From JBOGFI01 sp050743365 (lineage in GTDB: Bacteria > Actinomycetota > Acidimicrobiia > IMCC26256 > JACDBD01), in assembly GCA_050743365.1 (NCBI GenBank), contig JBOGFI010000155.1, positions 1 to 18,819 on the forward strand: a stretch of DNA of 18,819 nucleotides, written 5' to 3'. The position numbers were made by a program, and so were the translations under genes. Below the pieces are notes generated by a model that did not search any database, was not told the origin of the DNA, and saw only the letters and a list, made by a program, of their open reading frames with translations. This document shows, piece by piece, positions 6,062 to 15,810 of this stretch. Within the stretch, counting starts at the first letter, position 1. Each line of letters begins with the position of its first letter.

Positions 6062-6526
6062 TCAGGCGCTTCCTTCGGCCGCGGCCTTGACGCGTTGGAG
6101 GGTCTGCTCGATGTCGCGCTGGAGCTTGGCCGTCCGCCTCTTAGGCGGCTGGATCACCTTGATGATCCCCGGGTAACGCAGCGCCTCGAACGCCTCGGTG
6201 AGGTCGGTGCCGCCGTCCTTCGCCGTGAGCTTGTAGCTCCAGCGGGTGTCCTCCCTCCCGGGCTTCCCAGTCTCGAAGGTGAACTCCTTGCCCGGGTCGG
6301 CCACCTTCACCGTGGGCCGGGTGGACCAGCGGAAGATGCCGACCTTGTTCGAGCCCTTGAAGCGGGCGCCGGCCTGGGGACCGGTGGCGCCCTCGATCCA
6401 CTCCGCCTTGTAGGTCTCCGGGCTCCACTCGCCCATGCGGGTCACGTCGGTAACCAGCGCATAGACCTTCTCGGGCGGCGCCACGATGTGGACGGTCGCG
6501 TGTCCCTCGACCCCAGCTGCTGCCAT
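6062..6526 (-). CDS. SRPBCC-family (polyketide cyclase/dehydrase-like) protein
   Basis: This 154-aa protein has the START/Bet v1-like ligand-pocket fold. The N-terminal strand HATVHIVAPPEKVYALVTDV is followed by TRMGEWSPE (about 30-38), a central run of alternating hydrophobic and charged strands, and a C-terminal amphipathic helix (about 128-150, KRRTAKLQRDIEQTLQRVK). Such proteins bind or modify hydrophobic small molecules; the ligand is unknown. The ATG at 6526 is preceded by a purine-rich leader GAGGAGGAGAAAGAGG. It is the first gene of a two-gene unit with the VWA gene (4-bp gap) and is divergent from a lipoprotein gene. Confidence 0.88.
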   Translation of the reverse strand: MAAAGVEGHATVHIVAPPEKVYALVTDVTRMGEWSPETYKAEWIEGATGPQAGARFKGSNKVGIFRWSTRPTVKVADPGKEFTFETGKPGREDTRWSYKLTAKDGGTDLTEAFEALRYPGIIKVIQPPKRRTAKLQRDIEQTLQRVKAAAEGSA

Positions 6527-6559
6527 GTCGCCTCTTTCTCCTCCTCGAACTGCGCCGCC

Positions 6560-6565
6560 AGCCTA
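6560..6565 (-). promoter_or_regulatory. Candidate -10 element of the SRPBCC-VWA unit
   Basis: TAGGCT on the minus strand, 33 nt before the ATG, would give a leader of about 27 nt that includes the strong Shine-Dalgarno region. Confidence 0.4.
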
Positions 6566-6593
6566 CGACTCGGGGGCGGCGGGCGGGGCGGGC

Positions 6594-6599
6594 CACAAT
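6594..6599 (+). promoter_or_regulatory. Possible -10 element of the small lipoprotein gene
   Basis: CACAAT lies 6 nt before the GTG at 6606. It departs from TANNNT at its first base but has the same spacing as the leaderless candidates elsewhere in the window. Confidence 0.3.
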
Positions 6600-6605
6600 C
6601 GCAGC

Positions 6606-6986
6606 GTGAGACCGGCGCGATCCTCGGTGGCGGCGGCGCTCGTCGCCGTCGCCGTCCTGGTTGGCTGCGCCCGCGACGACGAGCCGGTCACGCGGCCGAG
6701 CAACGCGTTCTGCGACGCCGCCGTGAGGTTCGAGGATCGGCTCGAGCGGGGCGCCTCCCTCGACGAGCAGATCCGCCTCGTCCGCCGCCTCGTCGCCACC
6801 GCGCCGGCCGAGATCACGCCCGCCGCCCGCACCTTCCTCGACGCGTTGGAGCGTCTCCGCGACGACCCCGACGACCCGGCGGTACGCGACGACCCCGACG
6901 TCGAGAAGGCCGTCGACGACGTGAACCGCTTCGCCACCAACGGCTGCGACCTGTTCGAGCGCGACGGCGGCGGCTCGCCCCTTTGA
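6606..6986 (+). CDS. Small putative lipoprotein of unknown function
   Basis: This 126-aa protein begins with arginines (RPAR), a hydrophobic stretch (8-19) and the lipobox LVGC with Cys21, so it should be lipid-anchored on the outer face of the membrane. The mature part is short, acidic and helical. It has two further cysteines (Cys36 in NAFCDAAV and Cys114 in NGCDLF) that could form a disulfide. I recognise no domain. The GTG at 6606 is chosen because it puts the signal peptide at the very N-terminus; the frame is open further upstream but crosses the divergent promoter. The gene lies antiparallel between the ATPase gene and its VWA partner, and ends in a shared hairpin. Confidence 0.8.
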   Translation: MRPARSSVAAALVAVAVLVGCARDDEPVTRPSNAFCDAAVRFEDRLERGASLDEQIRLVRRLVATAPAEITPAARTFLDALERLRDDPDDPAVRDDPDVEKAVDDVNRFATNGCDLFERDGGGSPL

Positions 6987-7027
6987 TGCGTCGCCCGACC
7001 ACCCCTACGGTGGTCCAGGGACGCATC
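6985..7027. terminator. Bidirectional hairpin terminator between convergent genes
   Basis: GATGCGTC (6985-6992) pairs with GACGCATC (7020-7027). Inside it GACCACC (6997-7003) pairs with GGTGGTC (7009-7015) around a CCTAC loop, with a 4-nt internal loop on each side. The hairpin overlaps the TGA of the lipoprotein gene and reaches the TAG of the ATPase gene. No U-tract follows on either strand, as in many actinobacterial terminators. Confidence 0.85.
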
Positions 7028-8466
7028 TATGTCCGGTGGGTCCCGCCTCCCGCGCTCCCGCCGCCGGCACCGCGGCCGCGGTAGGCGGCACGGCCGCCGA
7101 CCGCGTCCTTGTTGAGCCGCTTCGAGAGGTGGAGTCCCTCGAGCACGAACTCCACCGCCGAGGCCACCCCCGCGGGTGTCTCGCCCACCTCCAGGTCGGC
7201 GAGCGTCTGGCGCAGCCCCTTCAGCTTCGGGAGCAGGTGGGCGTACTCCGACGCGGGGACGTCGTCGCCGGTGTGCACCACCAGCCCCTGCTCGAAGGCG
7301 GCCACCAGCTCGCCCAGCTTCTCGGGCCGGCACCGGGCCCGGAACACCTCGAGCACCGAGGCCTTGACGATGCGGTCGAGCACCTGCTCCTCGCGGCCGT
7401 CGTCGATCGTCTCGAACTCCACCTTGCCCGCCGTCGACGCCACCAGCGCCTCCAGGTCGCTGACCCGGGGCACGACCTCCCCCTCCCCGTTGCGCAGCGC
7501 GCGCCGGGCGGCGTTGGCGACGAGCGTCTCGTAGTTGGTGATCGACAGCCGCACCGAGACGCCCGACCGCTGGTTGACGTGCGGGGAGCGGCGGGCCTGC
7601 TGGCTGATCTCGGCTACCACCTCGGTCATGAACTCCGGCACGTGCACCGCCAGTTTCTCCGCCTCGAGCGTCCTGACCTCCTGGGCGACGACCTCCATCT
7701 CGAGGTCGACGTCGAGCGGGTAGTGGGTACGGATCTGCGCGCCGAAGCGGTCCTTGAGCGGTGTGATGATGCGGCCCCGGTTCGTGTAGTCCTCGGGGTT
7801 GGCCGACGCCACCAGCATGAGGTCGAGCGGGAGGCGGATCTTGTAGCCACGGATCTGCACGTCTCGCTCCTCGAGCACGTTCAGCAGGCCCACCTGGATG
7901 CGCTCGGCGAGATCGGGCAGCTCGTTGATCGAGAAGATGCCACGGTTGGTGCGGGGCACGAGGCCGTAGTGGATGGTGAGCTCGTCGGCGAGGTAGCGGC
8001 CCTCCGCCACCTTGATCGGGTCGACCTCGCCGATGAGGTCGGCGATCGACGTGTCGGGGGTGGCGAGCTTCTCGCCGAAGCGACGGTCGCGTGGGACCCA
8101 CTCCAGCGGCGTCTCGTCGCCGCGCTCGGCCACGAGCAGCCGGGAGTGCTGCGAGACGGGGTCGTACGGGTCGTCGTTGATCTCGCTGCCGGCGATCGTC
8201 GGCGTCCACTCGTCGAGCAGGTTCGTGAGCGACCGGATGATGCGGGTCTTGGCCTGGCCCCGCTCGCCCAGGAAGATCACGTCGTGCCCCGCGAGGAGGG
8301 CGTTCTCGAGCTGCGGGAGCACGGTGTCGTCGAAGCCGATGATCCCGTCGACCAGCGGCTCGCCCTCGGCCACGCGGGCGATGGCGTTCGCCCTGACCTC
8401 CTCCTTGACCGGGCGCGACACCCACCCGCTGGCTCGCAACTCGCCGAGGGTGCCGGGACGGGTCAT
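7027..8466 (-). CDS. MoxR/ChlI-type AAA+ ATPase (magnesium-chelatase-like)
   Basis: This 479-aa protein is an AAA+ ATPase of the ChlI/MoxR clade. The Walker A loop is GERGQAKT (about 67-74). The Walker B position reads IFSINELPDL (about 177-186), with Asn where Asp is usual but Glu kept. Sensor-1 is LVASANPEDYTNRG and the arginine-finger region LKDRFGAQIRTHYPLD (about 237-252). The C-terminal half is helical and ends in a glycine-rich tail. Such ATPases drive metal insertion or complex remodelling with a VWA partner, here the protein at 4042-6057. The ATG at 8466 is chosen because GGAG lies 8 nt before it; a GTG at 8475 would add three residues. The gene ends in the shared hairpin, so the VWA unit needs its own promoter. 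Confidence 0.9.
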   Translation of the reverse strand: MTRPGTLGELRASGWVSRPVKEEVRANAIARVAEGEPLVDGIIGFDDTVLPQLENALLAGHDVIFLGERGQAKTRIIRSLTNLLDEWTPTIAGSEINDDPYDPVSQHSRLLVAERGDETPLEWVPRDRRFGEKLATPDTSIADLIGEVDPIKVAEGRYLADELTIHYGLVPRTNRGIFSINELPDLAERIQVGLLNVLEERDVQIRGYKIRLPLDLMLVASANPEDYTNRGRIITPLKDRFGAQIRTHYPLDVDLEMEVVAQEVRTLEAEKLAVHVPEFMTEVVAEISQQARRSPHVNQRSGVSVRLSITNYETLVANAARRALRNGEGEVVPRVSDLEALVASTAGKVEFETIDDGREEQVLDRIVKASVLEVFRARCRPEKLGELVAAFEQGLVVHTGDDVPASEYAHLLPKLKGLRQTLADLEVGETPAGVASAVEFVLEGLHLSKRLNKDAVGGRAAYRGRGAGGGSAGGGTHRT

Positions 8467-8508
8467 AGAGGACACTCCGGGATCGGGGGGGTCGGTGGCA
8501 GGCGTGGC

Positions 8509-8514
8509 AGCGTA
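8509..8514 (-). promoter_or_regulatory. Candidate -10 element of the ATPase gene
   Basis: TACGCT on the minus strand, 43 nt before the ATG, would give a leader of about 36 nt with the GGAG site. The remainder of the 8467-8621 gap shows no other clear signal. Confidence 0.4.
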
Positions 8515-8621
8515 CCAGCGGCCCCACGGCCGGCCGGCCGTACCCGCGGGCCCGCGGCGTGACGGTTTCCTGCGAGACTGGTCGGCCTCGCGAGCCGGAA
8601 CGGAAGCGGGAGGGAGCGGGC

Positions 8622-9044
8622 ATGGGACAGCAGGACGACGACCAGTACCTCGCCGCCAGGAAGCGCGTCGAGGCCAGGATGGGGTTCTACATCCACCTCG
8701 CCGTCTACGTGGTCATCAACGTCGTCTTCCTCGCCGTCGTGGGCTGGGACTTCCTGTGGGCGACCGTGTTCTGGGGTCTCGGGCTGGGCATGCACGCCGT
8801 CGCGACGTTCGTACGCGACAGCGACTGGGCGCGCGGCTGGAAAGAGCGGGCGATCCAGCGCGAGCTCGCCCGCCAGCGCGGCGAGCAGCCGCCTTCGGCG
8901 CCGGCAGCGCCCGCCCGGTCGGAGCCGGCGGCGAGGGCGACCGTCCCCGCCGACGAGCGTGACGACCGGACCGCGCCGATCCCGAGCGACAACCCGACCG
9001 TCGAGACGACCAAACCGTCGAACACCCGCGACAGCACGAGCTAG
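8622..9044 (+). CDS. 2TM-domain membrane protein
   Basis: This 140-aa protein has the 2TM-domain pattern: a polar N-terminus, YLAARKRVEARMGFYIHLAVYV leading into a first membrane helix (about 21-41), a WDF turn, and a second helix (about 43-63) ending in a basic segment (RGWKERAIQRELARQR). The C-terminal 60 residues are Pro/Ala/Thr-rich, probably disordered and cytoplasmic. This family is widespread; its function is unknown, and in some bacteria the domain is fused to histidine kinases. The ATG at 8622 is preceded by GGAGGGAG with 5-nt spacing and begins directly before the domain; a GTG at 8559 in the same frame is less likely. The GH2 gene follows after 18 bp, so both are probably one operon. 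Confidence 0.85.
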   Translation: MGQQDDDQYLAARKRVEARMGFYIHLAVYVVINVVFLAVVGWDFLWATVFWGLGLGMHAVATFVRDSDWARGWKERAIQRELARQRGEQPPSAPAAPARSEPAARATVPADERDDRTAPIPSDNPTVETTKPSNTRDSTS

Positions 9045-9062
9045 CGCGCCAGGCACCCCATC

Positions 9063-11213
9063 ATGAAGCGCGCCGCGGTCGAGCTGGCGGGGATGTGGCG
9101 CGCCGAGCGCGCCGTCGGCGATCTGCACCAGCACTTCGTCGAGCCCGGCTTCGACGACACCGCGTGGTCGGAGCTGCCCGTCCCCGGCCACTGGAGGTCG
9201 ACCGGCGAGTTCGCCGGCAGCGACGGGCCCGTGTTGTACCGCCGGCATTTCGGGCTCGACCGCCTCGAGCCCGGCGGGCGCCGCTTTCTCGTGCTCGACG
9301 GCGTCTTCTACTACGGCGACGTGTGGCTCGACGCCGACTACCTCGGGGCCACCGAGGGCTACTTCTTCCCCCACGCGCTCGAGATCACCGACACACTGCG
9401 CACCCACACCGGCGACGAGCACACCCTCGCGATCGAGGTGGCCTGCCCCCGCCAGAGCGACCGCACGGCCAAGCGCATCGTCACCGGCGTGTTCTCGCAC
9501 TGGGACAACCTCGACCCGGCGTGGAACCCGGGTGGCCTGTGGCGGCCGGTGCGGGTCGTCGAGAGCGGCCCGGTCCGACTGGCCCGCCTGCGATGTGTGT
9601 GCACCGAGGCGACGGAGGAGCGCGGCCGGCTGCTCCTCGACCTCACGCTCGACCCCGGTGCCGACCCCGAGCCCGCGCCGCTCCCGGTGCGTCTGACCGC
9701 GCGCGTCACCGGGCCGGTGCCCGACGACGAGGTGCTCCTCGAGGCCACGCGCGACGTCTCACTCGCCGGCGGCGACAACCACCTCTCATGGACACTCGAC
9801 GTCGAGCGGCCACCCCGGTGGTGGCCGTGGCGGCTCGGCGAGCCTTCCCACCGGGTCGACGTCGACGTCACGGCGGAGGCTGCCGGCGAGCCGAGCGACG
9901 GCCGCCGTCTGCGCACCGCGTTCCGGGAGATCCGCATGCGGCGCTGGCAGCTGCACGTCAACGGCGAGCGGATGTTCCCGATGGGCTCCAACCAGGGACC
10001 GACCCGCATGGCCCTTGCCGACGCGGCTGCGCACGAGCTTCGGCGTGACGTCGAGCTGGCGGTCGCGGCCAACCTCGACCTGGTGCGCGTGCACGCCCAC
10101 GTGACGCGGCCCGAGCTCTACGACGCCGCCGACGAGGCCGGACTGCTGCTCTGGCAGGACTTCCCGCTCCAGTGGGGCTACGGCCGGGGTCTGCGCAAGG
10201 AGGCGGCCCGCCAGGGGCGCGAGATGGTCGACCTGCTCGGGCACCACCCGAGCATCGCCATCTGGTGCGCCCACAACGAACCGCTCGCGATCGACCTCCA
10301 GCCGGGCGAGCCGGTGACGAAGCGCAAGCTCGCGCGCGCGGGCGCATCGATGTTCCTCCCCAGCTGGAACAAGGACGTGCTCGACCGGTCGGTCGCGCGC
10401 GCCGTGCACAAGGCCGACCCCAGCCGGCCCGTCGACCTGCACTCGGGGATCCTGCCCGGGCTCGGCAGCGGCGGGACCGACACCCATTTCTACTTCGGCT
10501 GGTACCACGGGAAGATCGACGGCCTCGCACCCGCGCTGGCGCGCGTGCCGCGTCTGGCGCGCTTCGTCACCGAGTTCGGCGCCCAGGCCGTCCCCGAGAC
10601 CGCAGCGTTCATGGATCCCGAGCGCTGGCCCGACCTCGACTGGGAGCGGCTGTTCGAGCACCACGCCTGCCAGAAGCTGTTCTTCGACCGGTTCGTGCCG
10701 CCGGCCGACTACGCGACGTTCGACGAGTGGCGCGTCGCCACGCAGGCGTACCAGGCGGCGGTGATCCAGCTCCAGGTCGAGGACCTGCGGCGCCTCAAGT
10801 ACGAGCCGACCGGCGGGTTCTGCCACTTCTGCTTCGCCGACGGGCACCCGGCGGTCACCTGGTCGGTACTCGACCACGAGCGCATCCCGAAGGCCGGCCA
10901 TGCCGCGCTGCGCGACGCGTGCCGGCCGGTGCTGCCGATGGTCGAGCCGCGTGAGGGCGCCGTGCACGTCGTCAGCGAGCTACGCCACGGGCTCGAGGAC
11001 GCGGTCATCGAGGTGCGGGCGGCCGATCACCGCCTGGGCCGGTGGACGGGCTACGTGCCCGGCGATGCAGTCGCGTACGTCGCCGACGTCGACGTCGACG
11101 GCACCGACGACCTCGTCGCCACCCTCTCCCACCCCGACGTGGGCAAGGTCGAGAACCGCTATTCGCCGCTGATCCTCGACGCGGTGCGGCGCACGGACGG
11201 GCGCCGCCACTGA
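9063..11213 (+). CDS. Glycoside hydrolase family 2 enzyme (beta-galactosidase/mannosidase-like)
   Basis: This 716-aa protein has the order of GH2 enzymes: an N-terminal sugar-binding jelly roll (about 1-170, with PVPGHWRS and WNPGGLWRPV), an immunoglobulin-like domain (about 170-290) and a TIM-barrel catalytic domain (about 295-620). The barrel has NLDLVRVHAHV, LLLWQDFPLQW, the acid/base site IWCAHNEP (Glu406) and the nucleophile site FVTEFGAQ (Glu504). It would hydrolyse a beta-linked glycoside with retention; the sugar is not certain from sequence. No signal peptide is visible, so it is likely cytoplasmic. It is shorter than many beta-mannosidases (about 820 aa or more). The ATG at 9063 has only a weak Shine-Dalgarno and may rely on coupling to the 2TM gene. 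Confidence 0.92.
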   Translation: MKRAAVELAGMWRAERAVGDLHQHFVEPGFDDTAWSELPVPGHWRSTGEFAGSDGPVLYRRHFGLDRLEPGGRRFLVLDGVFYYGDVWLDADYLGATEGYFFPHALEITDTLRTHTGDEHTLAIEVACPRQSDRTAKRIVTGVFSHWDNLDPAWNPGGLWRPVRVVESGPVRLARLRCVCTEATEERGRLLLDLTLDPGADPEPAPLPVRLTARVTGPVPDDEVLLEATRDVSLAGGDNHLSWTLDVERPPRWWPWRLGEPSHRVDVDVTAEAAGEPSDGRRLRTAFREIRMRRWQLHVNGERMFPMGSNQGPTRMALADAAAHELRRDVELAVAANLDLVRVHAHVTRPELYDAADEAGLLLWQDFPLQWGYGRGLRKEAARQGREMVDLLGHHPSIAIWCAHNEPLAIDLQPGEPVTKRKLARAGASMFLPSWNKDVLDRSVARAVHKADPSRPVDLHSGILPGLGSGGTDTHFYFGWYHGKIDGLAPALARVPRLARFVTEFGAQAVPETAAFMDPERWPDLDWERLFEHHACQKLFFDRFVPPADYATFDEWRVATQAYQAAVIQLQVEDLRRLKYEPTGGFCHFCFADGHPAVTWSVLDHERIPKAGHAALRDACRPVLPMVEPREGAVHVVSELRHGLEDAVIEVRAADHRLGRWTGYVPGDAVAYVADVDVDGTDDLVATLSHPDVGKVENRYSPLILDAVRRTDGRRH

Positions 11214-11220
11214 CTCCCTA

Positions 11221-11290
11221 GGAAGGGTTGCCAGCGCGCGACTCGCCGCCAGGATTGCGCGGGAGCGGCGAGCGTCCCGCAGGGCGGACG
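11221..11290 (+). repeat. Dispersed intergenic repeat, copy B
   Basis: This is the plus-strand copy of the 70-bp element also found at 2051-2120 in opposite orientation (58 of 70 identical, no gaps). It contains an 8-bp inverted repeat CTCGCCGC (11242-11249) / GCGGCGAG (11265-11272) and a second short hairpin CCC-GCA-GGG (11276-11284). It begins 7 bp after the GH2 stop and lies upstream of the sdh operon, so it could act as a terminator or mRNA-stability element for the GH2 transcript. Confidence 0.8.
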
Positions 11291-11348
11291 GGGCGCGGGC
11301 CATGCCCGAGAGTGTCCACCGATTCGGCCCTACTCGCCAGCGCGAGGG

Positions 11349-11354
11349 TAGCTT
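11349..11354 (+). promoter_or_regulatory. Candidate -10 element for a leaderless sdhCAB mRNA
   Basis: TAGCTT ends 6 nt before the ATG of sdhC at 11361, and there is no Shine-Dalgarno at normal distance. No clear -35 is visible. Confidence 0.55.
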
Positions 11355-11360
11355 CATCGC

Positions 11361-12076
11361 ATGGCGAAGGTCGACGAGGTCTCGACGGCCACGCGGCGGA
11401 CGCCATTCCCGGTCGAGTTCTACCGCTCCGCCATCGGCAAGAAGTGGGTGATGGCGGTCACGGGCGTGATCGGAATGGGCTACGTGTTCGCCCACATGGT
11501 CGGGAACCTCCACGTGTTCGAGGGGCCGGGCCAGATCAACGAGTACGGCGAGTGGCTCCGCGAGCTGCTCGACCCGCCGTTCCCCCGCACGTTCACGCTG
11601 TGGATGCTGCGCACCGTGCTCATCGTGGCGATCGCGCTCCACCTCCACGCCGCCTATGCGCTCACGCGCATGAACCGTCGGGCCCGTCCGACGAGGTACC
11701 AGTCGGACCGCGACTACGTCGCCGCGACGTTCGCGGCGCGCACGATGCGCTGGACCGGGATCATCGTCGGCCTGTTCATCGTGTACCACCTGCTCGACCT
11801 CACCTGGGGCGCCGCCAACCCGGGCTTCGTGCGCGGCGACGTGTACCGCAACACGGTGGCGAGCTTCGAGCAGTGGCCGGTGACGATTGCCTACATCGTC
11901 GCCAACCTGGCGCTCGGCCTGCACCTGTACCACGGCGCGTGGAGCCTCTTCCAGAGCGTCGGGTGGAACAGCCCCCGCTTCAACCCCTGGCGGCGGTACT
12001 TCGCCACTGCCTTCGCCGTGGTCGTGACCGCCGGCTTCATCAGCGTGCCCGTCGCCGTCGTCGTGGGCATCGTCGA

Positions 12077-12080
<4 letters not shown>
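11361..12080 (+). CDS. sdhC: Succinate dehydrogenase cytochrome b558-type membrane subunit
   Basis: This 239-aa membrane subunit anchors the SdhAB catalytic dimer and passes electrons from succinate to quinone. It has five hydrophobic segments (about 29-50, 80-101, 130-150, 173-192 and 213-237), fitting the single-subunit b558 family with two hemes. Candidate heme ligands are the histidines in or near helices: His45 and His51, His94 and His96, His143, and His188 and His191. No separate sdhD exists, as expected for this family. The stop overlaps the GTG start of sdhA (GTGA), so the subunits are translationally coupled. Confidence 0.93.
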
Positions 12081-14016
<1,936 letters not shown>

Positions 14017-14017
<1 letters not shown>

Positions 14018-14781
14018 TGGACGTCAAGCTGCGGGTATGGCGTCAGGCCGGCCCCGACACGCCCGGCCGGTTCGAGGAGCACGACGTCGACGGCGTCAGC
14101 TCCGACATGTCGTTCCTCGAGCTGTTCGACGTGCTCAACGAGCGACTCGTCGACAAAGGCCGCGAGCCGGTCGCCTTCGACCACGACTGCCGCGAGGGCA
14201 TCTGCGGGTCGTGCGCGATGATGATCAACGGGCAGGCCCATGGGCCCGAGCGGGGCACGGCCGCGTGCCAGCTGCACATGCGCAAGTTCCCCGACCGCGC
14301 CGTCATCACGGTGGAGCCGTGGCGGGCGGCCGCCTTCCCCGTCATCCGCGACCTGGTCGTCGACCGCAGCTCCCTCGACCGCATCATCGAGGCCGGCGGC
14401 TACATCACCGCTCCGAGCGGTAGCGCCCCCGAGGCCAACCTGACGCTCGTCCCCAAGGAGGCGTCCGAGGCCGCCATGGACGCCGCCGCCTGCATCGGGT
14501 GCGGCGCGTGCGTCGCGGCCTGCCCCAACAGCGCCGCCCAGCTGTTCACCGCGGCCAAGGTCGCCCACCTGGGGCTCCTCCCCCAGGGTCAGCCCGAGCG
14601 CTTCGAGCGGGTGGCAGCGATGGTCGACCAGATGGAGGAGCTGTTCGGGAGTTGCACGAACTACGGCGAGTGCGAGGCGGCGTGCCCGAAGGAGATCAGC
14701 ATCGACTTCATCGCCATGATGAACCGCGACTACATCGCCGCCAAGTTCCGCAACCGAAGGCTCGCCGGCCAGCGCCCCTAG
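14017..14781 (+). CDS. sdhB: Succinate dehydrogenase iron-sulfur subunit
   Basis: This 254-aa subunit carries three iron-sulfur centres that connect FAD to the membrane hemes. The [2Fe-2S] ligands are Cys58, Cys63, Cys66 (CREGICGSC) and Cys84. The [4Fe-4S] ligands are Cys159, Cys162 and Cys165 (CIGCGAC) with Cys223 (EAACPKE) as the likely fourth. The [3Fe-4S] ligands are Cys169 (AACPNSA), Cys213 and Cys219 (GSCTNYGEC). This assignment follows the usual SdhB pattern. The start ATG shares its first base with the last base of the sdhA stop. The stop codon lies in CTAG (14778-14781), which also provides the stop of the convergent oxygenase gene. Confidence 0.97.
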
Positions 14782-15800
14782 CTCGAGGACGTGGGGGCGG
14801 GGAACTTGATGTACTCGTCGATGATCGTGAGGGCGAGGTCGGGGTGGGGCGGCACGTCGCCGTCGATGCGGCCCCGAGCGCGCAGGTCGTCGACGAGACG
14901 GCCGACGATCCAGTCGAGGTCGAGGTCGTCGGTGTGCGACTTCCAGGCGTCGCGCTCGGCCTCGTGGGCGAAGCAGTACGCCTTCCACGAGATCGAGAAC
15001 CGCAGCTCGTCCCAGCGGTAGCGGGCCACGACGCCCTCGCCGTCGTCGGCGTCGCGCACCGACCACCGCTCGTCGCCGTCGAAGACGAGGCGCATGCCCG
15101 GGCGCAGCGGCGGGAGCTCGCCCGTCGGAAGGTCGATGGGGTCGACCCCGTGGAAGACGCTGTCGGTGTCGACGAGGAGGGCGGTGTTGTAGGCGACCTC
15201 GTGGGCGACGGCGTCGCCACTCGGGCCGTCGGGGTAGAACGCGAACTCGCCGCCCTCGGTGTCGTGGAACCAGGCCACGCCGGTGGCGATCGGCATCCGC
15301 CAGTCCTCGAACAGCCCCGAGTGGCGCATGGCGACGAGCAGCCACTGCGGGCACAGCTTCCGGTTGGCGCCCCGGAACTCGGGCACGTCGGTGTGGAGGG
15401 CCAGCTCCTGGCCCGGCACCATGAGATTGGCGAACACGATGGCGGGCTCGACGAGGGCGCGGCCGTGGATCTTGCGGGCCGCCTCGACGAAGCCGTCGTG
15501 GAAGAGGAACGGCTCGATGCCGTCGATGAGCGGCTCGGCGCCGTAGGCGTACTCCTCCCGGAAGTAGTTGGTGCGCGCCGCGAGTCGGTCGGGCGAGTCC
15601 TGGCGCCCGTGGCGACCGCCTGAGCGCAGGAAGTTCATGACCGCGTCGTGGCGCTGGGTCAGGCCCTGGCCGATCTCGGAGTCGGCGTTCTCCTGAGAGT
15701 ACATCCCGTAGCGCCCGAACCGCTCGCACAGCCTGACCATCGACGCGGCATCGGCCTCCGAGAGCAGCGGGTCGAACAGGACGTACTCGTGGTGGGTCAC
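14778..15800 (-). CDS. 2-oxoglutarate/Fe(II)-dependent oxygenase-like protein
   Basis: This 340-aa protein has the metal-binding facial triad of the 2OG-Fe(II) oxygenases: ALHTDVPEF (His136, Asp138) and, in a later strand, SVFHGVDPI (His217), on a double-stranded beta-helix core with EFAFYPDG and GMRLVFDGDERW. The usual 2OG-binding Arg/Lys about ten residues after the distal His is not obvious, although Arg233 or Arg245 may serve. The substrate is unknown; the protein is longer than simple prolyl-hydroxylase domains, with a helical N-terminal region and a C-terminal tail. The GTG at 15800 is 10 bp after the stop of the preceding gene, so the two are probably co-transcribed. It converges on sdhB with a 4-bp stop overlap. 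Confidence 0.78.
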   Translation of the reverse strand: MTHHEYVLFDPLLSEADAASMVRLCERFGRYGMYSQENADSEIGQGLTQRHDAVMNFLRSGGRHGRQDSPDRLAARTNYFREEYAYGAEPLIDGIEPFLFHDGFVEAARKIHGRALVEPAIVFANLMVPGQELALHTDVPEFRGANRKLCPQWLLVAMRHSGLFEDWRMPIATGVAWFHDTEGGEFAFYPDGPSGDAVAHEVAYNTALLVDTDSVFHGVDPIDLPTGELPPLRPGMRLVFDGDERWSVRDADDGEGVVARYRWDELRFSISWKAYCFAHEAERDAWKSHTDDLDLDWIVGRLVDDLRARGRIDGDVPPHPDLALTIIDEYIKFPAPTSSS

Positions 15801-15810
15801 CCGCCGCCGA

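Noticed and set aside
7036..8562. A 508-codon open frame on the plus strand opposite the ATPase gene
   Set aside because: It mirrors the ATPase coding strand, is low in complexity (Val/Leu/Arg/His/Asp-rich) and shows no family motif; the minus-strand frame has Walker A, sensor and arginine-finger motifs. High GC makes such antisense frames common.
11085..11110. DVDVDG near the GH2 C-terminus as an EF-hand calcium loop
   Set aside because: Positions 1, 3, 5 and 6 fit, but the acidic residue needed at position 12 is alanine, and GTCGAC-rich codons give Asp/Val runs by composition.
11228..12076. Long 5' extension of the sdhA reading frame
   Set aside because: It runs through the intergenic repeat and through sdhC in another frame; the SdhA fold begins soon after the GTG at 12077, which overlaps the sdhC stop.
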